A stretch of DNA of 64,000 bases from Thelonectria olida (GCA_020736575.1 JAGPYM010000001.1:1302001-1366000); one strand, 5' to 3'; numbered from the stretch's first letter, positions 32,844-43,813 are shown. The notes: generated by a model from the letters alone, not told the origin. A program made the numbers and translations.

Positions 32844-35466
32844 TTATCGAGAGGACATGGCCTTGGTGACAAGGCGCTTAATGGCAAGCTCCTTGGACTT
32901 GAGGTCCTCGGCAGAGGCATCAGTGAGCTCAAGAGAGGCCATGGCCTCGCTGATGGCACCCTCGATCTTCTCCTTCTGGCCACGCTTGAGCTTGAGGGAG
33001 AGCGTGGGGTCGGAGACAATCTCTTCGACACGGCCGATGTAAGACTCAAGCTGCTGCTTGGCCTCGAACTTCTTCTGGAAAGCCTCGTCGTTGTTCTTGA
33101 ACTTCTCGGCATCGGTGACCATCTTCTCGATCTCGTCGGTGGAGAGCTTGCCGACAGAGTTGGCAATGGTGATGTTGGCAGATCGGCCGGAAGTCTTCTC
33201 GGTGGCAGTGACCTTGAGGATACCGTTGACGTCGACCTCAAAGACACACTCGAGAACAGCCTCGCCAGCCCTCATGGGAGGGATAGGAGCAAGGGTGAAC
33301 TCACCCAGGGAGGTGTTGTCGTCACAGTTGACACGCTCACCCTGGAAGACAGGGAACTGAACTACACATGTTTGTCAGCCAATTGATCGAGTTGAAGGGA
33401 ATAGCATCACAAACCTGTCTGCTGATTGTCCGCAACCGTAGTGAAAGTTCTGAGGCTCGTTGTTAGTTGCTGTCGATATTGAACGAAACGCTGATTGAAT
33501 TGGACACTGTCGGAATGGACAAAAGGTTGACAAAAGAAAAAAAAAGGGGGTGGTCGAGGCACTGGCCCAGCATTTGGGGAAGGAACAGAGAAGAAAGAAC
33601 AGCCACCTCCACAGAACTCCGACAACAAGTACTGTGACGGTTCAAACGTCCGGCACCACTCCACATATAGCATTTAATAAGTGTCAGGTTAGGAGCGAGG
33701 TTAGGAGTGAGGTTAGGAGTGATGGTGCCAGACTTGGCTTGTCGCTTTACTCCATCGAGACGGGAAAAGAAGCATTTGCCCAAAAAATTAGAAAGAAAAC
33801 AGACAAGAAGCATCACTCACCTTTTCTTGATGGTGGGGACGGTATTACCACGGGGGACGACGGGAGCGAAGATGTTACCCTCCATGGCGACACCGAGGGA
33901 CAGAGGGACGACATCCAAAAGGAGGAGGTCGGCGGTCTCGGCGGAGGTGGCCTTGCCGGAGAGGATACCGGCCTGGACGGCGGCACCGTAGGCGACAGCC
34001 TCATCGGGGTTGATGGACTTCTCGAGCTTCTTGCCATCGAAGTAGTCGGACAGAAGTTTCTGGATCTTGGGGATACGGGTAGAACCACCGACAAGAACGA
34101 TCTCATCGACACCGCTCTTCTCAACACCAGAGTCCTTGAGAACCTGGGTAACGGGCTCGAGGGTGCCAGAGAAGGCCTTGCCGTTGAGCTCCTCGAACTT
34201 GGCACGGGTGATGGTCAGGGTGTAGTCCTCACCATCGAAGAGAGAGTCGATCTCGATGGTAGCCTGGGCACCGCTGGAGAGGGTACGCTTGGCACGCTCA
34301 CAAGCAGTTCGAAGTCGGCGGAGGGCACGGGCATCGCTGGAAAGATCCTTCTTGCTCTTGCGAGTGAAGTCCTTCTTGCAGTGGTCGAGAAGGTTGGTAT
34401 CGAAGTCCTGACCACCCAAGTGGGTGTCACCGGCAGTGGCCTTGACAGTGAAGACACCACCCTGGATGTTGAGCAGGGAGACATCGAAAGTACCACCACC
34501 AAGATCGTAGATGAGGACGTTGCGCTCCTTGTCAGACTTGCCAGCACCGAGACCGTAGGCGATAGCGGCAGCAGTGGGCTCGTTGATGATACGGAGGACG
34601 TTGAGACCAGCGATGGCACCGGCGTCCTTGGTGGCCTGACGCTGGTTGTCGTTGAAGTAGGCGGGAACGGTAATGACAGCCTTCTCAACCTTCTTGCCAA
34701 GCTTGGTCTCGGCAATCTCCTTCATCTGTGGCGGGGGTTAGAAAAAATTGCCTAGTCGCTAGTGCGGGGGCGGGGGAAGCGAAGTGGGAGGCGCAAAGTG
34801 GTGCGGTAAAATCTTACCTTGGTGAGGACCATGGAGGAGATCTCCTGGGCAGAGAAGGTCTTGGTCTCGCCGAGGTACTCAACCTGGATTCTGGGGTTGC
34901 CGTTGTCGTCGACGATCTTGAAGGGCCACGACTCGATGTCCTTCTTGACGGTAGGGTCGTCATAGCGGCGACCGATCAGACGCCTGAAGAGGAAGAAAAA
35001 AGTCAGAAACCGAGCATTTCAAACATATTCTGAGAAGCAGAGAAAACTCACTTGGCATCGAAGACGGTGTTCACGGGGTTCATGGCAGCATTGTTCTTGG
35101 CAGCCTCACCAATCAGACGCTCCTTGTCGGTGAAGGAAACGAAAGAAGGGGTGGTGAAAGAACCCTGCTCGTTGGCAATGATTTCGACATTGGTACCCTC
35201 GTACGTAGCAACGCAGGAGTAGGTGGTACCTGTTATAGATGAAGGTTAGCAAATTTTACCGTTTTCGTGATGATTTTGATGGATGCTCTGTGGGTTTGTT
35301 CCTTTGCCCTCGTTTGGACAATGTCACCCGACGAGAAGACGACGGGCGACATCCTCAACGTCCGGGCGAGCGCGGATAACGAGAACTCAAATGAAGCAAC
35401 CGTAGAGCTTGATCAAGACTCACCCAAATCAATGCCAATGGCACCGTCATAAACTTCGTCAGCCAT
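32844..35466 (-). CDS. SSB1: ribosome-associated Hsp70 chaperone Ssb, 614 aa
   Basis: It binds nascent chains at the ribosome exit with the RAC/zuotin complex and folds them using ATP. Six exons: 35466-35424, 35229-35052, 34983-34818, 34725-33821, 33449-33415, 33361-32844; introns of 194, 68, 92, 371 and 53 nt; all joins keep frame. Hsp70 signatures are complete: IGIDLGTTYS at 10-19, [10 protein letters not shown], and VGGSTRIPK. It is Ssb rather than Ssa by [19 protein letters not shown], the lack of a C-terminal EEVD (it ends KAMSSR) and the [14 protein letters not shown] stretch that corresponds to the export signal of yeast Ssb. There is no KDEL-like tail or mitochondrial leader. Intron 4 carries a MITE-like insertion. 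Codon use is strongly biased to C-ending codons, as expected for a highly expressed gene. The plus-strand 401-codon frame is a shadow. Confidence 0.97.
33640..33740 (+). mobile_element. MITE-like element copy 1, inside SSB1 intron 4
   Basis: Aligns over its whole length with the reverse complement of 44656-44795: CGGCACCACTCC at the left, then ATATAGCATTTAATAAGTG, then three GGTTAGGAGTGA-type units, then GATGGTGCCAG at the right. The two ends are inverted copies of each other (CGGCACCA against CTGGCACCA). This copy is shorter than the other because it has fewer internal units. It accounts for part of the unusual 371-nt length of the intron. The flanks show no clear target duplication. Confidence 0.6.
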
Positions 35467-36936
35467 TTTGTCTGATCTGAACTGCCTGTGGTGGAAGAGA
35501 GGATGAGGAAGGAAGAACGTGGGGTTTCGGTGAAAAAGCTTCTCCCAACCAGATTTTGTGAGAATAAATTTTGGGCCCTCTGTGAACTGAACTTTTTCTG
35601 CCGGGTGGGGTCAGCACTTGTGGGCATCCACAGATCCCCTCCACTAAACCGTTTTGGGTATGGCGCCCTCGCCTGAGTTTTTTTTTTTTCCACTGCTCCA
35701 GTTCTTTTTTTCCCTGAGCACTTGTCATGGCAACCACCGCCTTTGTTCAGGCATGCATTCGGGCAACAAAATGTCTGGATGTCAGCGAGTAATGAGAATG
35801 ACACCAATCCGAAGCCTAACAGTTTCCTTTTTGCTATTATTCATGCATGTACCTCGGCGGGCTCGAGTTTGGGCATCAAAGGTAAAAGATTGACGGTATA
35901 GTTTAATTTTTATCTTCTTCCACACAGAGACCAATCGACTTGTCTCAAAACCAGACCCCTCATTTTTGGGCTTTTTTTGTGTGGCTAGTGCTCAGGTTGG
36001 AGCCCTGAGATTCTCGTGACACTGGATAATATCTTCAGTCATCTCCTCTATCAGATCAGACAGTCTAGAACCGAGAGCAAGGCCTTGAACATGGCATGTT
36101 GGTATGGATCAATGGAACATTCACGTTCACTCTACTTCCACTCAACCATTTGTTCTTAGGTTTGTTCGTACCTATGTTTGAGCAGCTAGTCCAATCAGCT
36201 GTGGCAACGAACGCCCATCCTGACTCGAGAAGCCGTTGAACGAGTTTTCTCCCTACCGACGAAATTCCGTAGTTGGACGGACGGCAACTCCGAGTCGAGC
36301 GCTAGCAGCTGGGCTGCCGGTTGAGCGCGAAAATGAATGTGATTGTTACCATTGCCGCCCTACCACCAACCTGCCACCGCCTTCGGGAGGCCCATGGAGG
36401 GGCAACTCGTCAATGGGTTCGTGCGCGGATTGCCCCTCCACCATGAAAAAAAAACCCTTGTCCCACAGCATCATGATGTCGCCAATGGCGGGGTCTATGA
36501 TTACCTATGGGTAACTGGGTAACTGTATATGTAGATATATTGGTTGTTTTTATAAGGAGGCGCTATTTTATTTATCTTATTTTTTTTAAACCACCCCTCT
36601 ATTACAAAACCCTAATTTTATAATGCTATAACGTTGGCCTAATAGCAGGGCCAATTTTATCCAGGCAACCAAGCAACCGCGAGTATGCACATGTTGATCG
36701 TCATTGCAAGGAGGAGCAGCATTGAACAAACCCGATCGGAATCCGTCTCAGACATATGATGCGATAACTTGAAATCTTCGCTATTGGGATATAGATTGGA
36801 TCCTCGCTGGGCCTCGACGCAGCAAGCAGCCGTCATAAGCAATCCATCAGAGAACCAGTAAATCTATGCTGTCTATCTGCCATTTAGCCCGAGTCTAGCA
36901 CATAACCTTGATAGTCCATGTGTTGTTGAGTCGAAT
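35467..36936. other. intergenic region with SSB1 promoter and an AT-rich patch
   Basis: The SSB1 promoter lies right of 35466 and contains pyrimidine tracts at about 35675-35715. I looked for a clean heat-shock element (repeated GAA/TTC) and found none that is convincing, in line with Ssb genes behaving like ribosomal-protein genes. An AT-rich patch at 36500-36672 is described separately. No coding region supported. Confidence 0.55.
36540..36672. repeat. AT-rich MITE-like remnant
   Basis: The patch starts with TTGGTTG and ends with its inverted copy CAACCAA. Reading inward from both ends gives partly matching sequence (ATAA, then GGC and CTATT at similar spacing), as in decayed terminal inverted repeats. 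Base composition is far more AT-rich than the surroundings. No target duplication was seen. Confidence 0.35.
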
Positions 36937-38092
36937 TTAAGCAGCTTCGTTCTTGACCAATCCCAATGCTCGGGCTTCGACTTCAACCACATCCGCGATA
37001 GTCTCCTTCAGGGCGGTCGCCTTGGGTTCCCATCCCAGATATTTCCTTGCGCGCTCAGATTCACCCTTAGAGTTCGCTCCCCACGATATCGCAGCTAGCA
37101 GGCCGGTTGCGTCGACCGTTTCAAATGGGACCGACTTGGTAACCGCCTCCGAGAGGTATCCTCGTCGCGCCGCCTCCTCCGCGATCCATTCAGAGACATC
37201 GGACCACTTATGGGTTCCCTGTCGGGCGAGGAAGTAGCCATTGAGACCGAAGATTTCGAGGTTGGATCGCTTGGAAGGGTCTTGAGTTGCGTCAACGAAA
37301 CGAACGAAAAGGTCGGCTAAATCATCAATGTGAACGTTGTCCCACTCTGTCTTTCCGGCGCCGATGATGGGGGCATAGCCAAGCTGAAACGTTGCTCGCG
37401 CGAGGTTCGGGACCTGGACACTCCGGGTATTCACAGGTCCGCTGCCAGTGCCGTGGATGGTGGGTGGTGAGATGATCAGCGTTCTCACGGAGCCCGAGCT
37501 GGCCGCTTGAACAATCTTATCGACGTTTCGATGGATGGCGGTATCCGGAAGGTTGAGTAGTCGATCAACACCTGCTAGGTCGTTGTAGTTCTGTTCGGGG
37601 ACTGGGGCTTCGCCGAGACGCTTATGCTCGAGATCATGCCAGATCAAGATACCAGCACCTGACAGATGGATCCAGTATCCGGGGTTCTCGGGGGTGTGTC
37701 CAGCAGCGATTCCTCTTGCAATGGCTTTGGCCGAGGAAGCGTTGTCGGCCGAGTCTGCGGTATCTAGATAGGGCTGTTAATCCTGGGGCTTCAGATGAGA
37801 TATGAGAAGATCTCACGAATAACGACATCGGCATCGGCCGCTGCCTTTTCAATGACCTCAGAGTCGTCAAGACTTCCATAGACAAACTTGGCGTTTGGAT
37901 ATTTGGCAGCCACGGGCTTGCTGCGCTCTTCGTTACGCACAAACAGCGTGTAGTCGTAGTCGGGATGGGCCTTGTGCAGCTGGGCAAAGACGCTACCGCC
38001 AACGAAGCCAGTAACGCCAGTTCTACAATGATATCAGTACATAGTCCATGAAGTGTAGAGGCTGCAACTTACAGGAAGACTTTTGGTGCCAT
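36937..38092 (-). CDS. NAD(P)-dependent epimerase/dehydratase-like protein (SDR), 350 aa
   Basis: Three exons: 38092-38073, 38022-37817, 37763-36937; introns of 50 and 53 nt, both in frame. The N-terminus is a classic Rossmann entry, LTGVTGFVGGSVF (7-19), with the G-X2-G-X2-G dinucleotide loop; VVIHTADSADN near 75 and HLSGAGIL follow the extended/atypical SDR pattern. There is no Tyr-X3-Lys pair as in classical SDRs that I can place with confidence, so an atypical SDR or NmrA-like regulatory or reductase role is possible. IHGTGSGPVN and DNVHIDDLADLFV are typical of this fungal family. Cytosolic, no signal peptide. Substrate unknown. Confidence 0.88.
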
Positions 38093-38779
38093 TGTGAACT
38101 GCTGTAGGGTTTTTGTTGTGTACGATGATATTGTCGCTTTAATTCCATTTCAACCTTCACGATGGTACGGCCTTATATATCAAGATACAGCAATTTGCCC
38201 TCCTTTTGCATTTATAATTCATCGTCTCAGTCGGATGAACCCTTCCCTGCGGTCGGATGTTGCAATGCCTCCTCGCGCTTCCATCGTCTCAGCGTGAAAT
38301 GATTGGGCGCTTAGAAATGACCTCATCTTCGGCGCAATTGTTACCGCATGACCAAGCAGCTTAGAAAACCCTCCATTCCCGTGCCGCAGCACTGCGGGTC
38401 GTGCTCTATGGAGGGAGAGTTTATGCACTTCGTATGCATGATGCTACAGGCCGTGAAGACACACGTGAATCTTTGCAATCTCGCTACCAAAGATTGCTGG
38501 GATGGTATGTACACAACCTCCCCAAATAGGCGCTAGCTGGAGCTGTTCCGGCCTCACCTATTGGGGACTCGGAGTTTTCGCGACTGGTTCGGATAACAAG
38601 CACAGCATTTCCTGCCCGTCAGAAAACATATAAAAGACAAATTCCTGTTGGTTGAAGCGAGGTGGTAATCAAAATAACGTTTCCGTACTTTTGATCTCGG
38701 TCCATAGCTGAATTCTACACACACATCACCAACCAATACTCCGTACGCAGTACCAATGCTCCCTGACCCCAATTACGTA
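38093..38779. other. promoter of the epimerase gene and flank of the mariner element
   Basis: No coding frame is supported. The right border is the TA target duplication of the Tc1/mariner element. Confidence 0.6.
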
Positions 38780-38807
38780 CAGTGGGTCCCCAAAAGTTCC
38801 AAGCAGT
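38780..38807 (+). repeat. left terminal inverted repeat of the mariner element
   Basis: 28 bp; pairs with 40132-40158 with a few mismatches and a 1-nt length difference. Confidence 0.88.
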
Positions 38808-38939
38808 CCTCGATACATGACCACACCCACGCCCCAACACATGAACTTTGAAGTCATATTTCTCAGCCAAATGAAGGTCAATTGATTCATCGAAAATAGC
38901 ATTATAACGGCAAATGACAGGACTTTCTTCTGGTATAGA

Positions 38940-40050
38940 TTAGTATTTAGTGTACCAGCCATTTGCATCTCTCACGGCCTTCAGCCTCTTGGGCATTGAT
39001 TTCCATAGGCTGGCTAGGACCCTATCTTCAATGCCCTCCCAGGCTTCAATAGCAGCCTGCACAAGCAGCTGTTTAGTCCTATCCGTTCGAGGCATCTCAT
39101 TCAATTCGGGATATGCCTGAATGATCCGGGTTTTTATTAGGGGCCAGATGTTTTCGATGGGGTTGAGGTCAGGGCTATAAGGGGGGAAATTGGCGATGGC
39201 GACCCCATTCTCTTCAGCCCAGTCTTGGAGCCAGATTTGAACTATTCCAGCTGTATGCACGGGTGCATTATCTTGTTGGAATGTATAGCCCGGTTCAGCT
39301 ATAGTTGGGAGGTTTTCTTCAAGGCAGGCTTGAATTCGGCGGCCTGTTACTCTCCCCCGAGGTGCCTCGGGGTCCCCAATCAAAGGCACTAGAGACGTGC
39401 GTCTCAAGCCTGCAATTCCGCCCCAAAACATTTGAGAATGTCGTGACGGCTTCTCCTTTGGCTGTACATGCTTTGGATATAATCGCTCTCCCTATATCTC
39501 TATTAGTTATTGAGAAATCGCAGAGTTCAGAAGTCGCACCCTTCGGCAGAAAACCCACTTCTGTCTCTCTCCTTGTCCCCTGACAATAGTAACTTCATCC
39601 GTGAAAGTTCCAAACCTTCCAAAAGCTGACCGGCTTTTCTGAATAGCTTCTTGCAAATTCAAGCCGTATTTGAGCTATTTCTGGCGTTAATTTGGGCCGC
39701 CGCAGAGCTGTCCAGTGTTCAATACCCTCTTTTCGAAGGTACCAGCTTATAGTTAGAATTGAACAGCTTAGGCTAGCTTCTTCGATTAAATCCCTATGCT
39801 GTATGAAAGGGTTGCTATTAATAAGTATAAAGATATGTCTTTTATCGCGTTCGGTCAATACAGAAGGGCGGCCAGAGCGAGGTCGGTCTTATGCACTCTC
39901 TTAGTACCTATAACGCGCAACAATCGCATAGACAGCTCGGTCGGAAATGCCCTCTTCAGCCCCAATTCTGCGCGCTGTCTTGCCTAAAAAATAGGATGTT
40001 GCAATCCTTGTTCTTTTGTGAGGTGAATGATTCGGCCCTGACCTCGGCAT
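38940..40050 (-). pseudogene. Tc1/mariner transposase pseudogene
   Basis: The frame starts at ATG 40050 with MPRSGPN and a helix-turn-helix region (KTARRIGAEEGISDRAV), then hits two TAA stops at 39903-39901 and 39891-39889, continues through a second helix-turn-helix-like part (TERDKRHIF...RDLIEEASL), and loses frame near 39600 at the FWK...DEVTIV junction; a further frame change occurs before MFWGGI. The catalytic half is readable: DEVTIVRGQGERQKW, FQQDNAPVHT and YSPDLNPIENIW, with about 38 residues between the last Asp and Glu by my count, longer than the 34 of Tc1. Two stops at what look like former CAA or CGA codons fit C-to-T change of the RIP kind, but two events are thin evidence. The element cannot make an intact transposase. 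Confidence 0.85.
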
Positions 40051-40131
40051 GATTAAAATTGACTGAGATATGTGCGATTGAATTTGATGTGTGATATTGA
40101 GGATGTTGGTGTTGAGGAGCGGGGTTGCGGA

Positions 40132-40158
40132 ACTGCTCGGAACTTTCGTGACCCACTG
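40132..40158 (-). repeat. right terminal inverted repeat of the mariner element
   Basis: 27 bp inverted match to 38780-38807, followed by TA at 40159-40160. Confidence 0.88.
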
Positions 40159-40512
40159 TAGCTGGCGTTACTTAGCGGAATGCTTCGTTCCTTTTTCGTA
40201 GCTCTGACTGTGGTCACATATCCAACCACGATTGACCTGGTGAGCGAAGCAGGGGATGAATAGCGAGGGCGTTATCTAACTCAATTGGTACCTCAAGCAG
40301 GATACTTCCCACTTATACGAATGAAGCAAAGTGAGAATCCAGACCGGTGAGATGAGCCACTCGCAATCTGAAGCGAACCCGGACTCATATAACTGCGACG
40401 GCATCTCAGCTCCCGACCCCGCATCCTATCTCCCTCCCTTCTCATCTTCTTCATCCTCGTCAAGGACAATACCGAACTCAGCACATCAACTTTATATTCA
40501 AATCTGGTCATA
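40159..40512. other. promoter region of the small three-exon gene
   Basis: Between the mariner end and ATG 40513. The last 100 bp are pyrimidine-rich with a CTTCTTCATCCTC-like leader. No coding frame. Confidence 0.6.
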
Positions 40513-40892
40513 ATGCCTGACAACTTTACCTACAAGAGCAGTGGCACCAACAACCAGGTATGTCTCCGTTGACCAACCGCTCCCTCGCTCAGATGCTGAT
40601 ATCTCTCCAGGGTAACCACTACTGCGCCCGTGACTACGGTTCCAGTGCTGCCAACTCGAACTCGTACCACTACTCAAACACGTAAGCTCATGAGATCGGG
40701 TCGTTGTCCATGCGACCTTATCCATTGTTGAGTATGAAGCATCTAACATGGTTGTACGTTAGCGACGGATCTTACTACTACTCCAACCCGAACGGAAGCA
40801 CCTATCACAACAATGGCCAGGGCAGATCGACTTACACTAGTCCTAATGGCTACACGTACACCAGCTCCGGCAGCTCCGGGAATAAGAAATGA
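40513..40892 (+). CDS. small Tyr/Ser/Asn-rich conserved fungal protein, 81 aa
   Basis: Three exons, 40513-40557, 40611-40681 and 40763-40892; introns of 53 and 81 nt with good donors (GTATGT, GTAAGC) and acceptors (CCAG, TTAG); the joins give one frame of 81 residues. The protein is made of short aromatic/polar repeats: GNHYCARDYGSS, NSYHYSNTDGSYYYSNPNGS, STYTSPNGYTYTSSG. It has no signal peptide or membrane segment. The three-exon structure over such a short gene is good evidence that it is real; similar small proteins seem to exist in other Sordariomycetes, which I state from memory and could not check. The repeats suggest a disordered, possibly phase-separating or surface-associated protein, but the function is unknown. 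Confidence 0.75.
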
Positions 40893-41175
40893 TCAGTTCA
40901 CCTATGTGAAATAAACATCAACCGGGGGTTAGGATGGACAGTTCAGCTTTACCACGCTAGATGACAATTCATTGTTCCACTTCGTACCGGGCCCTTTCTT
41001 CAATGAACTGACAATCATTTGCAACTACTTCGTCGTGAATTCCCCGACCTCCCTGACCAAATCTTCGCATCGTGTGAACGCGTTCCATCTCACCAGACCT
41101 AGACCCGCCTCATTCAAACAAAATGTCCCTTCAATGTGGCATCAATCGAGGGAGTTGTATTCGGCCCTGATCACT

Positions 41176-43813
41176 CTACCCCCGAGTAGCGTAGTAGATG
41201 GACAATGTGATAATCAAGGCCGGATAAACAGCCACTTCGGCGAAAAGCAGGATCTGCAGCTTTCGCCGCTGTGCCCCAGGCAACGAATGCATTTCGCCGT
41301 GGGTATTCCATGAAATTGCCGAATCGAATTTCCCCCGAAGAGCTAGAAGTCCAATGAAAGGGAAAAACACAGTCAAAATGATGATTCCCACAAAAATCAC
41401 ATCTCTTCTGTCTTGCTCGTTTCGGTATAGTCGACGGCGAGTGAGAATATTCTCTCTGGCGGTTTCGATGAGATGCGCCTCGGATGGTGTAAAGATGCTT
41501 GCATCATGAGCCGTGCATCCGGTGTGCCTCCTATGTCTCCTCTCCAATGTACTTGTAGAGAACCCACGAGCACGAGACAATCCTTCGTAAAGAGCAGAAT
41601 CATCGTGGCTAAGTCCTTTGTACCAACCCAAGTTGGCCATGGTTCGAGGCTCAGCGGTGGGTGAAGTGCCTAGGATGGCAGACGAAGAAACGAGCATATC
41701 AGCAATTCTCTCGCTAGCTATGAAATGTTAACATATATTTCCAGTCAACATTCTGTGCCGACTTACAGTCGCGGACATGGAGCCCTGCGTCTTTTGTGTG
41801 ATTGTGGTGAACCCGAGCTGACCGGGTGATAGTTTCTCTCTGGGAACCGGCAGAACTGCGTAGTCGAACCGGTGATGGGGTGCGAGGCAAGACCGAAGAG
41901 TCCATGGCACTAATTTTGCCGGTCATTGACCTGGCAGGTTCAGTATGGTCCTCCTCTCCTCGTTGCCTTCGGAACTGCTGCAGCATCGATGCTTCCGGGA
42001 GACTGATCAAACGAAATGGTAGGCGAGCATACTTTCCCAGGAATTCATCATGCGGAACATGTGGCAACTTCTTGGGCTCATTGGGGCTCTTGATGCCAAG
42101 TTTGTACAGAGGCTGGTCCCAGATGGTCGGTGTCGTCTTTGGGGGGTCTCTTCCGAGGGTCTCTCGGATGCGGGACCATCTGAATCTTCCAGTTTTATCA
42201 ACGTCATTGCTCGGGGCAATATTTTCTGTTCCATGATCAGGCCGCTTGATGTCGGAATCAAGGGTCTGGTAGCTATCCCATCTAGACTCCAAGTCGAGAA
42301 AGATGCTTTGGCGATTGGGCTTTGGCGTGTCATCGTCTCGGCTGAAGCGCCCTGCGAAGCCAGGAGAGGTTTCTGGGGCATTCGTTGAAGGTCGAGCAGG
42401 GCGCCGAGTAGTATTCTGTGGAAAAGCCCCTGGACCTTGGGAACTAAACTTCGGAACAAGAATGTGATCATTCTTGGCTCTGTCCTGGGCAAGACGATAT
42501 GATACTGGCTGAATGCCCTTGTAGGGATGCTGGATGATCCTGTCAGTTGATGCATACTCTCGAGGATCGTCACGCTCCGACATGTCCGAAACATCTGCGA
42601 GGCTGCTTCCCGTTCCCTTTCTTGTGCTTTCGTGGAATCCCTGCTTCATAGACCCAAAATCTTGTTCCGACGTGACAGTCTGCCAGTCTGCATCAGTCCC
42701 AGTGTGTGGCCGAGGTCGTATTAAAGTAGCAATGCCACCTGTTAACTGACGAGGTTCAGGCACCGTCTCAGCAATTGTGTTCTTTGATACGACAGGAACC
42801 TTGATATCTTCGTCGACATTCTAGGTCGATCGAATCGCAGAGGCGTTGTAGAAAGACCCGACATTGGGTGCTCTGTTGGTATTGGTGGGTGGATTCCCTC
42901 CCTGGGCAAATAGAGGACGAGTGATCATTGAATCGGAGCTCTGCCCGACACGATGAAGCGCATCGCTGACATTCCTCTCATCGGGCGGCTGGAGAAAGCC
43001 AGAATAATTCTCTGCGTCGTATTTGAATGGGTCGTCGTTCGTGCTGCTGGAGGTTTTCGAGGCCGATCTCAAGATCTCTGGTCGAGAAACATCGTGTTGA
43101 GTCTGCGCTGGTTGGCCTTTCCGCTCAGAGGCCCACTAGTTCTCTTTGGTGGCGGAAAGACATCTCTCGGGAACCCCATCGGTATCCATGTCACTGTAGC
43201 GGCTCGAGGCAGAGTCAAAGGACTGCATGCGAGGTGCCAAGGCTGGGGAGCGATCCGGAGGTGGGTAGGGAAGTGCACGAGGGGTGGGTGGAACAATGGG
43301 CTTGCCCATCTTGGTTGGGTCATTCCCCTTGTTGATATTTTGATCAACAATCTCTTCAGCATGAAAGACCAATTCCAAGTTGTTGCGGTGTCTAAGGGGC
43401 CGTGGTGGAACTGGGGGTCTGACTTCAAACTCTTCGTCTGCGGCAACAGTCTCCCACTCCGAAGGGGCGTTTTCTTCGTCGAGCGACACTCTCATCAATT
43501 TTCGAGCTGCCACTTCTCTGTTGTCGCAATCGGGAAGCCGGGAAGGATACGGTGAGACGAAGTTCTTGGGTTCATGGGCTACTCCGGTAGGAATGTGAGC
43601 TTTGATGTAGGAGAACTCTTCGAGTTGGATTTCATCTCCCAGCTCGGAACTTGCGAAGGGATCGGATTGTGAAGAAATAGTCGAAACGGTGGTACGGCAT
43701 GCGGTTCTTGCAGCGCGCTCGCTTCTGGTCGAGGGAAGTGACTACTGAGGTCAGCTGACGATACCTTTGGTAACACCACGTGGGGATCTTGCATTTTCTG
43801 AAGGAGGCTCCAT
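41176..43813 (-). pseudogene. 862-codon two-TM protein gene with four in-frame stops
   Basis: Exon A 43813-41767 and exon B 41717-41176 join across a good 49-nt intron (GTAAGT, TTAAC, CATAG). From the ATG at 43813 one frame runs the whole way without an indel, but it contains stop codons at codon 21 (TGA, 43753-43751), 24 (TAG, 43744-43742), 226 (TAG, 43138-43136) and 331 (TAG, 42823-42821). Translation on both sides of each stop is equally protein-like. The N-terminal two thirds are polar and disordered; the C-terminal part has SHDDSALYEGLSRARGF, a basic stretch with RENILTRRRLYRNEQD, and two hydrophobic segments (VIFVGIIILTVFFPFIGLLA and a second near the end). It could be a recently killed gene, a gene with three very short introns (33, 39 and 42 nt) each ending at a TAG, or a gene recoded by RNA editing. 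Function unknown. Confidence 0.7.

Larger units (their letters stand above)
38780..40158 (-). mobile_element. Tc1/mariner element, 1379 bp, full length but inactive
   Basis: Both ends are present. The left end begins CAGTGGGTCCCCAAAAG and the right end, read inward on the minus strand, begins CAGTGGGTCACGAAAG; both continue to GTTCC(A/G)AGCAGT, giving terminal inverted repeats of about 28 bp. A TA dinucleotide lies directly outside each end (38778-38779 and 40159-40160), the standard target duplication of this superfamily. The inside is one broken transposase gene on the minus strand. Confidence 0.92.

Noticed and set aside
33550..34755. 401-codon plus-strand open frame
   Set aside because: Antisense shadow of SSB1 exon 4.
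35467..35700. Heat-shock element in the SSB1 promoter
   Set aside because: Scattered GAA and TTC words are present, but no three alternating units at 5-nt spacing.
43742..43813. Very short first intron (33-40 nt) at the start of the interrupted 862-codon gene
   Set aside because: The best-looking donor (GTATCG) with the CCAG acceptor gives the wrong phase, and the in-phase choice is only 33 nt, shorter than any other intron in the window; kept only as an alternative.
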